Below are positions 16,722 through 25,303 of a stretch of DNA of 37,945 nucleotides, piece by piece (position 1 is the stretch's first letter; the number at the start of each line of letters is the position of its first letter). The notes under the pieces are model-generated. The model was not told the origin of the DNA. It did not search any database and saw only the letters and a list, made by a program, of their open reading frames with translations. Source of the stretch: an uncultured Litoreibacter sp. (lineage in GTDB: Bacteria > Pseudomonadota > Alphaproteobacteria > Rhodobacterales > Rhodobacteraceae); the NCBI GenBank assembly GCA_938030665.1, contig CALHHY010000080.1:1-37945 (forward strand), in the 5' to 3' direction. The position numbers and the translations under genes are program-made.

Positions 16722-18026
16722 TCAGAAGGATTGCGTCGTGTAGTCGACCTCGTCCTCATACAACCCGTCCTCGATGGAGGCCGTGTGCACGCAAACCAAC
16801 TTCCCGTCCGTCACTTGGGAGATGAACTGTTTACCAAAGGTCTGGTGTGTTTTGCCGTTGAACCGCTTCGCCCCTTGGGGGTGGTCTTCGGATTCCGGCA
16901 TGTCGGTCATTGCCTCCACCGCCTCGATCAGCTTGGCGCGGTCATGCGGGCCTTGGTAACCGGCGCTTTCCATGCCCTTCTTGATGATGTTGAGCGTCTC
17001 CCAGCAGCCAAACATATGGGCGAAAGTCGACACATCCGCCCCGTCAGCCAGCGACGCGCCACGGTCATCGACGCCAACGGCGGCGCGGTAGGTCTTGTCA
17101 TAGGCGCTTTGGTCGGCCTGCGCGTGGCGCGGCATGCCTTCCCAGAAATAGGTGCCTTCCAGAAATTCCAGCCCGCTGCTTTGAATATCGACGGCCTCCA
17201 GGCTGTCGATAAAGCCGAACAGCTCAGGCCGGTTGGGGCCGAAGAACTCCCCCATTTCCTTCACAAAGGTCAGCACGGCGGGGCCGACCATGACGTGGTA
17301 GATCACCTCCGTCTCGCGCGGGATCGATGGGAAGTAGCGCGTAAACGACGTCTCGGTCGGCGGGATTGCGATTTTGGCGACAACCTCCCCGCCCTGCGCC
17401 TCGATGGCCTCAGAGAAGAAGTCGCGATGGTCATGGCCGAACGCGAAATCAGGGTAGATCATGGTGACCTTCTTGCCCAGATTCTGCGCCACAAACGGCG
17501 CCATGGAGATCACCTGACTTTTCACATCGGTAATGCCCGGCTGCAGCGTGTAGCGGTTCAGCATGCCGCTGGCGACGTGATGGCCTTCGGAGACTACGAA
17601 ATAGGGCAGCTTCAGTTCAGCCGCGCGGGGGGCGGAGCCGATAACGACATGGCTGAACAAGGTGCCGAAGGCGATGTCGCAGCCGTGTTGATTGGCAAAT
17701 TTCTCAAGCACCTCAGCGCCTCTGCCGGGGTCGGTGCCGTCATCTTCGGTGACGATTTCAACAGGCCGGCCGTTGATGCCGCCCATATCGTTGATCCGCT
17801 TGACCGCCGCATCCGTCGTGGCCCCGTACCAGCGCCCATAGGCGGCCCCGATGCCGGTCGCGTGTTTCTGAAAGCCGATCTTGATGGGGGCTGAACTTTG
17901 CGCCTGCGCGAACCCCATGGTGCCCGGCAGCACACCGGCTGACGCCAGCGCTCCGGCAGAAGCCCCCATCCCCAACAGGGCGGTGCGACGATTGATGGAA
18001 GATGTGTTGGCTTTCTTGACGGTCAT
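16722..18026 (-). CDS. ABC transporter substrate-binding protein (Tat-exported, LivK/amide-binding type)
   Basis: Periplasmic-binding-fold type I receptor, 434 residues. A twin-arginine signal is visible: NRRTALLG (12-19), then a hydrophobic stretch and FAQAQ cleavage near residue 41. Tat export suggests folding before transport. The mature protein contains INDMGGINGRPVEIVTEDDG, the usual start of HAAT receptors, and is longer than LivK (~370), closer to amide/urea or short-chain-amide receptors. ATG 18026 (GGGGAG upstream) is preferred over an in-frame start at 18095, whose extra 23 residues would precede the Tat motif. It leads the liv operon. The ligand is unknown; amino acids, amides or urea are plausible. 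Confidence 0.85.
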   Translation of the reverse strand: MTVKKANTSSINRRTALLGMGASAGALASAGVLPGTMGFAQAQSSAPIKIGFQKHATGIGAAYGRWYGATTDAAVKRINDMGGINGRPVEIVTEDDGTDPGRGAEVLEKFANQHGCDIAFGTLFSHVVIGSAPRAAELKLPYFVVSEGHHVASGMLNRYTLQPGITDVKSQVISMAPFVAQNLGKKVTMIYPDFAFGHDHRDFFSEAIEAQGGEVVAKIAIPPTETSFTRYFPSIPRETEVIYHVMVGPAVLTFVKEMGEFFGPNRPELFGFIDSLEAVDIQSSGLEFLEGTYFWEGMPRHAQADQSAYDKTYRAAVGVDDRGASLADGADVSTFAHMFGCWETLNIIKKGMESAGYQGPHDRAKLIEAVEAMTDMPESEDHPQGAKRFNGKTHQTFGKQFISQVTDGKLVCVHTASIEDGLYEDEVDYTTQSF

Positions 18027-18121
18027 GATCCGAGCTCCCCTACGGTCCCTACGCAAATGCGGCAGCGCATCTTGGCGCAGTCTGTGTGTCCACAATTGAG
18101 ATGTCCAGTTTTCTTTCCACC

Positions 18122-19525
18122 CTACGCCCCTCGGGGGCTAGCCAGCAACCACAGGCCGAAAATCGTATAGGCAACCATCAGAACGCCCAAGCCCAGCTGC
18201 AGACGAACCGCCTGTCGCCGGTCCGCGCAAAGATGCTCCGCAATGCTATGGGCCATCAGGACCGACAGGATGTGGGAGGCCACGACAACGCCTGCCTGCG
18301 ACAGCCAGATCACCTGCACGGTGGACGGCGTCGCCAGAAAGCCCGTTTTGATGGTGACGCTGCCGAGCCCGAACAGGTCCCAGCCCCATACCAGCGGATC
18401 CGCCAGACTGGCAGCAACATACTGGATTTGGACCAAAAACGTTACAAGGTAATGCGCGACATGGTAGCCCAGCCCGATAGGCAGCAGGGTGACAGCGAAG
18501 GCCCGCAGCAAAAGGCCCAAGGGCACCGAGGTGGCGGAAATATGCGCCGCCACCCGCCCTGCCCAAAGTGCGCCTGCGAAGAGGAGGACCAGCAGCAGAT
18601 TGGCCGCGATCAGCCCCGCCGTTGTGTGCCAAACCAATGCGGAGCGCCCCGGAAATTCCAGCGGATTGACCCCGATAAGCCCCAGCCACCAGAAGGTTTC
18701 ATGCAGACCGTCAAAGCTGCCGGAGGCCAGCAGGACAAGGCAGAACGCGGCGAAGCTCCCCGTCAAGGGCGCCGCTTGAAGGCCACGCCAACCCGGCACG
18801 CCCAGCTTCAAGCAGCCGCTGCCCCCGACAGGTCGCAACACCCCGATCAGGCGGAACATCACGGTGAAACACTCCACTCGGGTCAGCCATACCTGCCGGC
18901 CGAAAAGGCTCATACCAAGGAAGGTGACAAGCCAATAGCCAAGCGCAAACCGCGCCAGCCGGCCAGGATCATTCGGGGCGATATCGGCCAGAACGAACCC
19001 TTGAAACGCCAGAAAGACCAGAACGGCAGGCCACGCACCCAGCCTGTCAGGCAACGATAACGGCGGCGGCGCGTCCCCGACCACGAGCCGATGCAAGGCC
19101 CGCCACGGGTTGAGCCACCCCCAGATATCCGCAACCAACGCCTGCACGGCAAACAGCGCCACCCACCACAAGGTCCAGACGACCAGTGGCAGCATGTTGG
19201 CTTGCGGATCGCTCGGCCCGTAAAGCCCGACAAGGATCAGCGCACCATAAACCGCCGTCCCCAGCAGGGAGCCTGCCCCGCGCAGCAATGGCCACCCCCG
19301 CCGCCGTATCAACTCGCGCGTCGAAAACAGCCCCGCCGCCGCCCCGAAAGGCAAAACGGCCAGCAGCAGGATTGTCGCGCAAACCGCCAATGTCCCGGCG
19401 GTGATGTAGATGCCCGTAGGGAGCAGCAGTACGAACCCCTGCTCCGCCGCATGGGGCCAGGCCGGTGCGCCCGTCAGCCCCACCATGCCCCCCGCCAAAA
19501 TAATCCTGTAAGCCACCTGCGTCAT
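18122..19525 (-). CDS. Polytopic membrane protein of unknown function
   Basis: 467 residues with roughly ten to twelve hydrophobic segments. The start resembles a signal peptide, then HAAEQGFVLLLPTGIYI, a histidine-bearing motif I recall as conserved in a family of alphaproteobacterial membrane proteins. Some members carry the label fenitrothion hydrolase, which I would not transfer without alignment. No catalytic motif is certain; WGWLNPWRALHRL and LGYHVAHYL are notable. It is divergent from the PCuAC-like gene, with 43 bp between the starts, so they may share a promoter region. It is 95 bp upstream of the liv receptor in the same direction, which makes operon membership possible but unlikely. 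Confidence 0.65.
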   Translation of the reverse strand: MTQVAYRIILAGGMVGLTGAPAWPHAAEQGFVLLLPTGIYITAGTLAVCATILLLAVLPFGAAAGLFSTRELIRRRGWPLLRGAGSLLGTAVYGALILVGLYGPSDPQANMLPLVVWTLWWVALFAVQALVADIWGWLNPWRALHRLVVGDAPPPLSLPDRLGAWPAVLVFLAFQGFVLADIAPNDPGRLARFALGYWLVTFLGMSLFGRQVWLTRVECFTVMFRLIGVLRPVGGSGCLKLGVPGWRGLQAAPLTGSFAAFCLVLLASGSFDGLHETFWWLGLIGVNPLEFPGRSALVWHTTAGLIAANLLLVLLFAGALWAGRVAAHISATSVPLGLLLRAFAVTLLPIGLGYHVAHYLVTFLVQIQYVAASLADPLVWGWDLFGLGSVTIKTGFLATPSTVQVIWLSQAGVVVASHILSVLMAHSIAEHLCADRRQAVRLQLGLGVLMVAYTIFGLWLLASPRGA

Positions 19526-19568
19526 CGCGCTACTTTACGCACAGGCAGCAGGGCGGAGGCAATCAGCA

Positions 19569-20327
19569 GTGACACGGGTTTGGATACCGATCTTGGCCGC
19601 ATTGGCCGGGCTGATCTGGTTTGTGATGATGCCCGGCCCCGTCAGCACGGTGACAATCACGCAAGCCCGCGCGACCCCCGTGGGGCAGGACCGTTTTGTC
19701 GTGACACTGGACATCGCAAATAGCGGCCCGCCGGTGGTCCTAACGGCGGTCTTCTCCCCCTCCGGCGCTACGGTGCAGGTGATGAACCCCGGCCATCGCG
19801 ATGACGCGTTGACCATACCGGGGGACAGCAAGGCCAGTTTCGCGATGGACGGCGCGCATATCATGCTGACCGGTGCTGCGGAGGTGACGGCCGGGGGCTT
19901 CATTCCCCTTGCCTTGATTTTCGACGGCACGGGCGAGGTCACCACGCGGGCGCAACACATGGGCGACGCCGCCATAGCCGCTATTGATCATGGCGCGGGG
20001 CACGGGGTGGAAGCGGTGCCCGCCCCCGCCATCAGGATCGACATGCCAAATGGGGCCGATGCAAGCGGCTTTCCGGTTCAACTCACCATCGACAATCTGG
20101 CACTTGTCGCCGTCCCCGACGGCACGGCCCATGTCGCAGGCGAGGGGCACGCGCATATCTACCTGAAGGGGCTGAAGCTGGGGCGGCTCTATACCGACGC
20201 GCTGACGCTCGGCGCGCTGCCGCCGGGCGGCTACACATTGCGCATCGCGCTTAACTCCCACGATCACCGGCCCTATCTAAAAAATGGCGCGGCTGTCGAG
20301 GCCGTCGCGACCTTCACAATCCCCTAA
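19569..20327 (+). CDS. Exported PCuAC-like copper-binding protein with a His-rich second domain
   Basis: 252 residues starting at GTG 19569 with a CGGAGG site upstream. Residues 5-21 form a membrane anchor or uncleaved signal. Residues ~27-128 look like a PCuAC copper chaperone domain: Met72, His76, then MDGAHIML (Met93, His97, Met99) and PLALIFDGTGEVT. A second domain (~155-252) carries HVAGEGHAHIYLKGLKLGRLY (His188, His194, His196) and LNSHDHRP (His231, His233). It resembles a domain I recall beside metal-handling proteins but cannot name. A periplasmic copper chaperone or sensor role is inferred. The divergent membrane protein may be its partner. Confidence 0.6.
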   Translation: MTRVWIPILAALAGLIWFVMMPGPVSTVTITQARATPVGQDRFVVTLDIANSGPPVVLTAVFSPSGATVQVMNPGHRDDALTIPGDSKASFAMDGAHIMLTGAAEVTAGGFIPLALIFDGTGEVTTRAQHMGDAAIAAIDHGAGHGVEAVPAPAIRIDMPNGADASGFPVQLTIDNLALVAVPDGTAHVAGEGHAHIYLKGLKLGRLYTDALTLGALPPGGYTLRIALNSHDHRPYLKNGAAVEAVATFTIP

Positions 20328-20374
20328 CACCAAGCGGCGGCCATCGCAGGTAGGGCTGGATTCATTTCCACAGC

Positions 20375-20391
20375 TTGGTAAGGTTTACCAA
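20375..20391. promoter_or_regulatory. 17-bp perfect palindrome upstream of the 20419 gene
   Basis: TTGGTAA-GGT-TTACCAA is a perfect 7-bp inverted repeat with a 3-bp spacer, ending 28 bp before the start at 20419 and 48 bp after the previous stop. No terminator features follow. It is placed where an operator would be; the regulator is unknown. Confidence 0.5.
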
Positions 20392-20418
20392 CAAGACTTT
20401 ATTTAGGGGGTTTATTTC

Positions 20419-21807
20419 ATGCGGTATCGCATTTCTGGGGCCATGCGCCAGTTTATCAGATCAACGGTGGTGATTGCCTGCCTTGGCGCGCCTTTTCTGG
20501 CCACGTCTTCTCAGGCGCAGCAATTGAACCTGCAGTCCGGGCTAGCACCGAAGATTGACGTCGTGGCACGCGCGCAAGGTCTGAACATGCAGGACCCCTA
20601 CGCGAGGTCGCTCTACCAGTTCATCCGGGCCAACCCCACGGTCATGGAGAATGCCCAGTTCTACGTGGGCTTTCTGGCCTATCTGCTGTCAACAAGCCCC
20701 AATTTCGAATGTAGCAATGCCTTCGCGAACGAGTTCGAGCGGCGCGACTACTTCACCCAGGCCTTCGGGCTGAAGGAGCAGTTGAAAGCCGCTGTTGGCA
20801 GCGTGACGATCCCGACGCGGTTTGATCTGGCCTACACGATTGACACGGGTCGCTATGACTTCACCGCCTCCAGCCTGCCGCTGCAGAACATCCGCACGGT
20901 CGGCAACAATTTCTCAAACCAGATCAGCGCCGGGCAGGCCCAAAGCTGCGCGCAGCAGATGCTGCAAGGCACCACGGTCGATATCAGCGTTTTCCCGTGG
21001 AATTTTCAGGTGGTCAACGAGGCCGGCGCGTCCCGGCGAGAGGATTTCCCCTTCGGTCGAACGGTCCAGATGCCCTCCACCGACGCCAGGGTGCTGTTTG
21101 AGCGGTTCGGCCGCCAGCTTTACGCCATTGTCAGCTACCAGTTTCAGGCCGCGAATAACGGGGAGGCGAAGGTACAGGTCGTCCCAACCGACGGGCAGCT
21201 GTTCGGGTTGGCTGACGACGCGGTGGTGCGGGTCAAAAGCTTCTCCCACCCCAGCCTCAGCCAGGCGCAGTATTTCGACATCACCAACCCGCTGGAGGTC
21301 GGGGTTGATGTGATCGGCGTTGACGCCAAGCTGGCCTTCACGCAGCAGGGCTTCCGCGCCGTGGGCGAAGGCACGCGGCAGGATGCGGGCACGGATATTA
21401 CTCTTGGCGGCTCCTTCCCGGTTAACGGGTCTGCGGCTGTGGGGAATTCGACCTTCATCATGCGTCTTGCGGGCCCGCAATTGGTCAGCCGGCAGGTGCC
21501 GGGCCTGCGCAACCAAGCCAACACGGTCCAGCCGCAACGGTTCCTGACGCTATTTGGGTCGGTCAATTTCTCTCAGATCACGCAGAATGTCGCACCGGTT
21601 TCTGGCGTTGCGTTGGTCTTGGACGTGGCGGCGGACGGCACGATGACCGAAAGCCAGGCTTTCCCGCTATACGGCGAGTTCCGCCCGCCCCAGCCTGAGG
21701 CCGCCCCGGCTGGCGCTGCTGCCCCTCAACCCGCGGAGACCGCCAATAGCGCGCCAGCGCCCGCCGTCGCGCCAAGCGATGCCGCTGAGGGTAGCGAGAC
21801 GCAATAG
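20419..21807 (+). CDS. Secreted protein of unknown function with Pro/Ala-rich tail
   Basis: 462 residues with a Sec signal (about 1-33, ending SSQAQ), so periplasmic or surface located. ATG 20419 has AGGGGG 8 bp upstream. The middle section (~40-415) looks globular and beta-rich, with two cysteines that could pair (NFECSN and AQSCAQ). The last ~43 residues, from EFRPPQPEAAPAG onward, are a low-complexity Pro/Ala tail suited to crossing or contacting the cell wall. I do not recognise the family with certainty; it may correspond to a DUF of exported alphaproteobacterial proteins. It is convergent with the peptidoglycan-binding gene and shares a bidirectional terminator with it. It begins a run of six exported proteins. 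Confidence 0.75.
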   Translation: MRYRISGAMRQFIRSTVVIACLGAPFLATSSQAQQLNLQSGLAPKIDVVARAQGLNMQDPYARSLYQFIRANPTVMENAQFYVGFLAYLLSTSPNFECSNAFANEFERRDYFTQAFGLKEQLKAAVGSVTIPTRFDLAYTIDTGRYDFTASSLPLQNIRTVGNNFSNQISAGQAQSCAQQMLQGTTVDISVFPWNFQVVNEAGASRREDFPFGRTVQMPSTDARVLFERFGRQLYAIVSYQFQAANNGEAKVQVVPTDGQLFGLADDAVVRVKSFSHPSLSQAQYFDITNPLEVGVDVIGVDAKLAFTQQGFRAVGEGTRQDAGTDITLGGSFPVNGSAAVGNSTFIMRLAGPQLVSRQVPGLRNQANTVQPQRFLTLFGSVNFSQITQNVAPVSGVALVLDVAADGTMTESQAFPLYGEFRPPQPEAAPAGAAAPQPAETANSAPAPAVAPSDAAEGSETQ

Positions 21808-21826
21808 CGCGATTAATCCGCTGCAA

Positions 21827-21869
21827 AACGAAAAAGCCCGGCGGGTACAAACCGCCGGGCTTTTTCGTT
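21827..21869. terminator. Bidirectional intrinsic terminator
   Basis: A perfect 18-bp stem (AACGAAAAAGCCCGGCGG pairing with its complement at 21852-21869) encloses a 7-nt loop. A-tract and T-tract arms flank the GC-rich stem, so it works on both strands. It sits exactly between the convergent genes ending at 21807 (plus) and 21888 (minus). Confidence 0.93.
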
Positions 21870-21887
21870 CTGAGATGTCGGTTGTCC

Positions 21888-23297
21888 TTAGTTCGACCCT
21901 GAGCCGAAGATGTCCAGGCTGCCCGTTGCCGTACTTGGTGCCGGTTGCGCACCTGTCGCGGCAAATGTCTGAACTGCAGGTGAGGTCGTAGGGGCCGGGA
22001 ACAGGGCGGAGCCTGCACCGGCCTGTTGTTGCTGCGGTTGCGCCTGAGGCAGAAGCGGTTGTTGCGCCGTGGCGACCTGAGGTGCCGCGGCGGGTTGCGT
22101 ACCGGGCTGCAGGGCAAAGACGTCAAGCGTTGACTGCGGTTGCTGCGGCGCGGCCTGCGGTTGTTGTGTGCCGGATGCAAAAAGCGCCGTCCCGCCTGAT
22201 TGTGGCTGCGGGGCCTGCGGTTGAGGCGCCTGCTGGAACAAGTTCTGAGCCGGGGCCGGTGCGGCAGGCTGCGCCTGCTGTGGGGCTACGGGTTGCTGGC
22301 CGCCAAACAAACCGGCTGCGGGGTTTGCTTGCTGCTGCGGTAGCGGCGCTGCCGCCGGGGCCGGGGCACCAAAAAGCGCGTTGGCAGGCGGGGCCGCAGC
22401 GGCAACCACGCCGCCGCCCGCGACAGGCGCTTGAGGTGCTGCGGGTTGGCCGAATAGACTGGTCGCAGCAGGCTGCTGCGCCGCCGGCGCGCCGAAACCT
22501 GCCGTTTGGGTCGTGGGTGCGGTGCCGAAAGGGTTTGCCTGTGGCGCAGGGGCCGTGCCGAACGGATTGGCTTGTGGGGCTGCGCCCGCCGGGACGCCAA
22601 ACTGGTTTTGCGGCTGCACGGCTGCAAACTGGGCATGGGCCTCTTGCTGCAGATAGGCAGGCGCCGGGATGCCGGCCGCCTGGCTGACGGCAACGACCGT
22701 CTGCACATGGGTGGTGGTCGCCGGGTTCAGCCCTTGGGTGGCCAGAAAAGTTGTGGTCGCCCCGCGCGTACCCGGCCCGTTGGAGCCATCAATGCCGCTA
22801 CGGTAGAAACCCAGCCGTTGCAGCCCTTGCTGCAACAGCACAACTTCCTGCCGGTTCAGCTGACGGTTGGCGAGCACTGGCGCGGATTGGAAACCAGGGT
22901 TGGTCAGCGCCACGAATTGCCCGCGGGTCAGCTGACCTGTCCGGGGCTCCCCGCGAGAGGCCTGCCACTGGCCGATCGCGTTGCGGCTGTTTCTGCCCAG
23001 CACACCGTCGATGCTGCCGATGTTGTAGCCCAGCCCCGTAAGCGAGGATTGAATCTGGATGCGTTCTGCGCGGACGTATTGGCTGTTCAGCGTCGCAGGC
23101 GCAGGGGCGCGCTTGGGGGATGATTTGGCAACCCTCTTAACCTTGCGCTTCTTGGATTGCTGGTTGCGCGCGGCCTCGTTGATGATGACCCCGCCAATGA
23201 CGCCCAGCAGGACGTCCTTCGCATCGGCGCGTGCGGCCTGCGGGACGGTAAATGTTAATGACGTCATTAATAATGCAGTTAGCGTTCTATTCTTCAT
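21888..23297 (-). CDS. Exported peptidoglycan-binding protein with FG-rich low-complexity tail
   Basis: 469 residues from ATG 23297 (GAGGTG upstream). An in-frame start at 23477 would overlap the neighbouring gene and precede the signal peptide, so it is rejected. Layout: signal peptide 1-24; hydrophobic glycine-rich stretch VLLGVIGGVII (29-39); basic linker 49-65; two PG_binding_1 domains at ~72-132 (IDGVLGRNSRNAIGQWQ) and ~147-208 (IDGSNGPGTRGAT); then 260 residues rich in Gln, Ala and Pro. Eight FG dipeptides occur in that tail, in nucleoporin-like contexts (PFG, SLFG, ALFG, GLFG), plus repeats such as LDVF and LDIFGSG. Catalytic residues of an amidase or lytic enzyme are absent, so it is a wall-anchored structural or scaffold protein by inference. 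Confidence 0.8.
   Translation of the reverse strand: MKNRTLTALLMTSLTFTVPQAARADAKDVLLGVIGGVIINEAARNQQSKKRKVKRVAKSSPKRAPAPATLNSQYVRAERIQIQSSLTGLGYNIGSIDGVLGRNSRNAIGQWQASRGEPRTGQLTRGQFVALTNPGFQSAPVLANRQLNRQEVVLLQQGLQRLGFYRSGIDGSNGPGTRGATTTFLATQGLNPATTTHVQTVVAVSQAAGIPAPAYLQQEAHAQFAAVQPQNQFGVPAGAAPQANPFGTAPAPQANPFGTAPTTQTAGFGAPAAQQPAATSLFGQPAAPQAPVAGGGVVAAAAPPANALFGAPAPAAAPLPQQQANPAAGLFGGQQPVAPQQAQPAAPAPAQNLFQQAPQPQAPQPQSGGTALFASGTQQPQAAPQQPQSTLDVFALQPGTQPAAAPQVATAQQPLLPQAQPQQQQAGAGSALFPAPTTSPAVQTFAATGAQPAPSTATGSLDIFGSGSN
22512..22577 (-). repeat. Two tandem 33-bp coding repeats (PQANPFGTAP units)
   Basis: Residues 241-251 and 252-262 of the peptidoglycan-binding protein are two copies of an 11-residue unit, PQANPFGTAP followed by A or T. 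The two DNA copies differ at several third codon positions while the peptide is kept, which suggests selection on the protein motif rather than a recent DNA duplication. Confidence 0.85.
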
Positions 23298-23406
23298 GAT
23301 AATCACCTCTGAAAAGACCCAAAGACCGCCACAGAGCAGCCCACCCATATCCAAAAGTAGTAGAAAGGACCGTAAGCGTCCAACAAAAACTAGGAATGGC
23401 GCCGTT

Positions 23407-24408
23407 TCAGGAAGCGTCCCTGTCCCCGTCAAAGCGTGCAATTCGCACGGCCGCTTTTGGCGGCGCGAAGTAAGCATTTGATAAGGCTATCATCGTGGCG
23501 ATCAGGCCCAGTAATGTGGCAATGGCGACCGGCACGCCGTCCCCAAGCAGTCTTTCGGTCCAAGGCACCGGGATCAGGGTAGGTTGGCCGCCGACTCGGG
23601 TCAAAAGCAGGTTGGCATAGGCGGGCTCCGTAGTGGCCACCAGATCAAACCCTTCGCCACCCGCCACGAGGTCGGTCACAAACACCCGCGCCAGTGCGTT
23701 TGTGCGCCCCGGGCCTTCCTTCGGGCGCGCTGCATCCCCAGGCACGAACCAGGGCCTGTCGCCCAAGGCAAAGCTGATCCGGTCACCGGGAAACAGCCGC
23801 CCCTCCCCCACCAGATGGGACCGATCACGCCGCAGCCCAAGGTTCTGTTTGATCTCGTAGCGGCCATCCAGCAGCAGCAAACTGTCGGAGGCATCCGGCA
23901 CGTCGCCAATGCTGACATAGCCCCGCAAAGGCAGCACCGTTCGCTCCCCAGCTACCCGGTACGGGATGTAGAGCAGGCTGTCAGGCGTCAGAACCCGGTC
24001 GCCCAATGTGACCACCGGAATTTTCATTTCGCCCCGCCGCTGCTCATTGGGCGCATTGTCAGGCGCTGGCAAGGCGTCGGGATTATGCTCCACCAGCACC
24101 TCGATCATATCGGCGGTATAGGCACGGAATGTCAGCCGGTAGCCCTCGGTCCAACGCAGCGTGGGGTAGTCGTCCTCGATCACGCCTTCATAAAGGCCCA
24201 TTGCGCATCCCTGAACCTTCAGCTCCCTCTTGGGGGCATCGGTGCGAATGCAGGCCTCGATCCGCGGCACCTCCCATTCGGTGACGCCGTCGCTGACGGG
24301 ATCAATGGTCAGAACCTCGGTCGTGGCGGTCACCGTAAAAGACTGCTGCCGGTCCGGCACGTAGTAGATCACCATGGCAATCAGAAGCAGCACGCCGAAA
24401 ATACGCAC
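23407..24408 (-). CDS. Membrane-anchored protein of unknown function
   Basis: At least 333 residues. A hydrophobic segment at 4-18 (GVLLLIAMVIYYV) and another near the C-terminus (~293-318, VPVAIATLLGLIATMIALS) flank a ~270-residue soluble region predicted to face the periplasm. No known motif is recognised. The start is uncertain. GTG 24408 is the only common start codon, but the frame stays open for 49 more codons upstream without ATG, GTG or TTG, and the last ~27 of those codons read like protein (KFGAIARWLFGFRFLW). A rare start codon or an N-terminal extension is therefore possible. It follows the 24489 gene by 80 bp in the same direction and precedes the peptidoglycan-binding gene by 109 bp, so the three could form an operon. 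Confidence 0.7.
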   Translation of the reverse strand: MRIFGVLLLIAMVIYYVPDRQQSFTVTATTEVLTIDPVSDGVTEWEVPRIEACIRTDAPKRELKVQGCAMGLYEGVIEDDYPTLRWTEGYRLTFRAYTADMIEVLVEHNPDALPAPDNAPNEQRRGEMKIPVVTLGDRVLTPDSLLYIPYRVAGERTVLPLRGYVSIGDVPDASDSLLLLDGRYEIKQNLGLRRDRSHLVGEGRLFPGDRISFALGDRPWFVPGDAARPKEGPGRTNALARVFVTDLVAGGEGFDLVATTEPAYANLLLTRVGGQPTLIPVPWTERLLGDGVPVAIATLLGLIATMIALSNAYFAPPKAAVRIARFDGDRDAS

Positions 24409-24488
24409 GATCAGCCCACCACGCCCCCAAAGGAACCGGAAGCCGAACAGCCAGCGGGCAATCGCGCCGAACTTCTGTGCCGGAAGTG

Positions 24489-25250
24489 CTATAACCCTGA
24501 CCCGATCAGAATCTTGGCAGACCGCGTGGCGGAGGGGCGGCCACGGTAAATGCGCTCATATTCGAATTTCAGCTCCCGCCCGGCGGGGTCATCGACCGCG
24601 TCAGTTGGGACCGCGACAATGCACCTGTAATTGAAGGCCAGCGCGTCGGGGTCCGTGAGCTTGTTGCAGGACGTGTCCAAAACCCCTTCGGCGGGTGAGC
24701 CGCCCAGATAGGTCCGTGCGTCCAGCTCATCGGCACGCGCGATATTCATGTTCAACACAAGCTGCGCCAGCCCCGGCCCCATGGATACCGGCTCAGCCAG
24801 CTCATTCCAGTAATTCGCCACGAATGAACCGCCGGTAGGGTTAAGATTGTCCCCGATGCAAGGCCCCTGCTCGATCGAGACGCCGCTGTTTTCGGGGGTC
24901 ACTTGCGTGGGGATCGGGCTTGCGGGCGCGAAGCGCAGACTGGCCCGCTCCCTTTGCGACATTTGCGGCACTTCGAATTCGACCATGGCGCTATAGTCGC
25001 CGGACATGGAGGTCACCCGCGCGCAGATTAACTTGCCCGACCATTGCATGGGAAGCACCGTGCGCAGCTCTGGCTGTTCGGGCGTGGGCATTTCCTGACC
25101 TGCAAAATGCAGGCCACGCAGCCAGCTGGGTTTGGAGATCAAAGTGCGGTCCAGCTCGGACTCGCCTCGGATGGTGCCATCAAGCTCAATCTCTGCCATG
25201 GCACCCTGCCCGGCCAGCATCACCGCGGAAATAAAAATTGACAGCCGCAT
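24489..25250 (-). CDS. Secreted protein of unknown function with four cysteines
   Basis: 253 residues. ATG 25250 is chosen over an in-frame TTG at 25265, since the signal peptide (1-19, cleaved after GAMA) begins directly there and GCGAGG precedes it. The mature protein has four cysteines (in LICARV, GPCIGD, DTSCNK and YRCIVA), consistent with two disulfides in the periplasm. No family is recognised. It is the first gene of a minus-strand set with 23407 and 21888, and is divergent from the trypsin-fold-like gene with 53 bp between starts, which probably hold both promoters. Confidence 0.75.
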   Translation of the reverse strand: MRLSIFISAVMLAGQGAMAEIELDGTIRGESELDRTLISKPSWLRGLHFAGQEMPTPEQPELRTVLPMQWSGKLICARVTSMSGDYSAMVEFEVPQMSQRERASLRFAPASPIPTQVTPENSGVSIEQGPCIGDNLNPTGGSFVANYWNELAEPVSMGPGLAQLVLNMNIARADELDARTYLGGSPAEGVLDTSCNKLTDPDALAFNYRCIVAVPTDAVDDPAGRELKFEYERIYRGRPSATRSAKILIGSGL

Positions 25251-25303
25251 GGGGCCTCGCTTCAACTAATCATCTATTACATCCCAAACGATAGGCCAAT
25301 CAG

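Noticed and set aside
16506-17894. Long plus-strand open frame of 462 codons over the liv receptor
   Set aside because: It is the antisense of a well-supported binding-protein gene. Its translation is Arg/His/Gly-rich with no family motif, a common artefact in GC-rich DNA.
22302-22604. Repeated Gly/Phe/Pro/Gln-coding DNA considered as a CRISPR-like or satellite repeat
   Set aside because: The repeats are in frame within a signal-peptide-bearing gene, are not evenly spaced, and differ at third positions.
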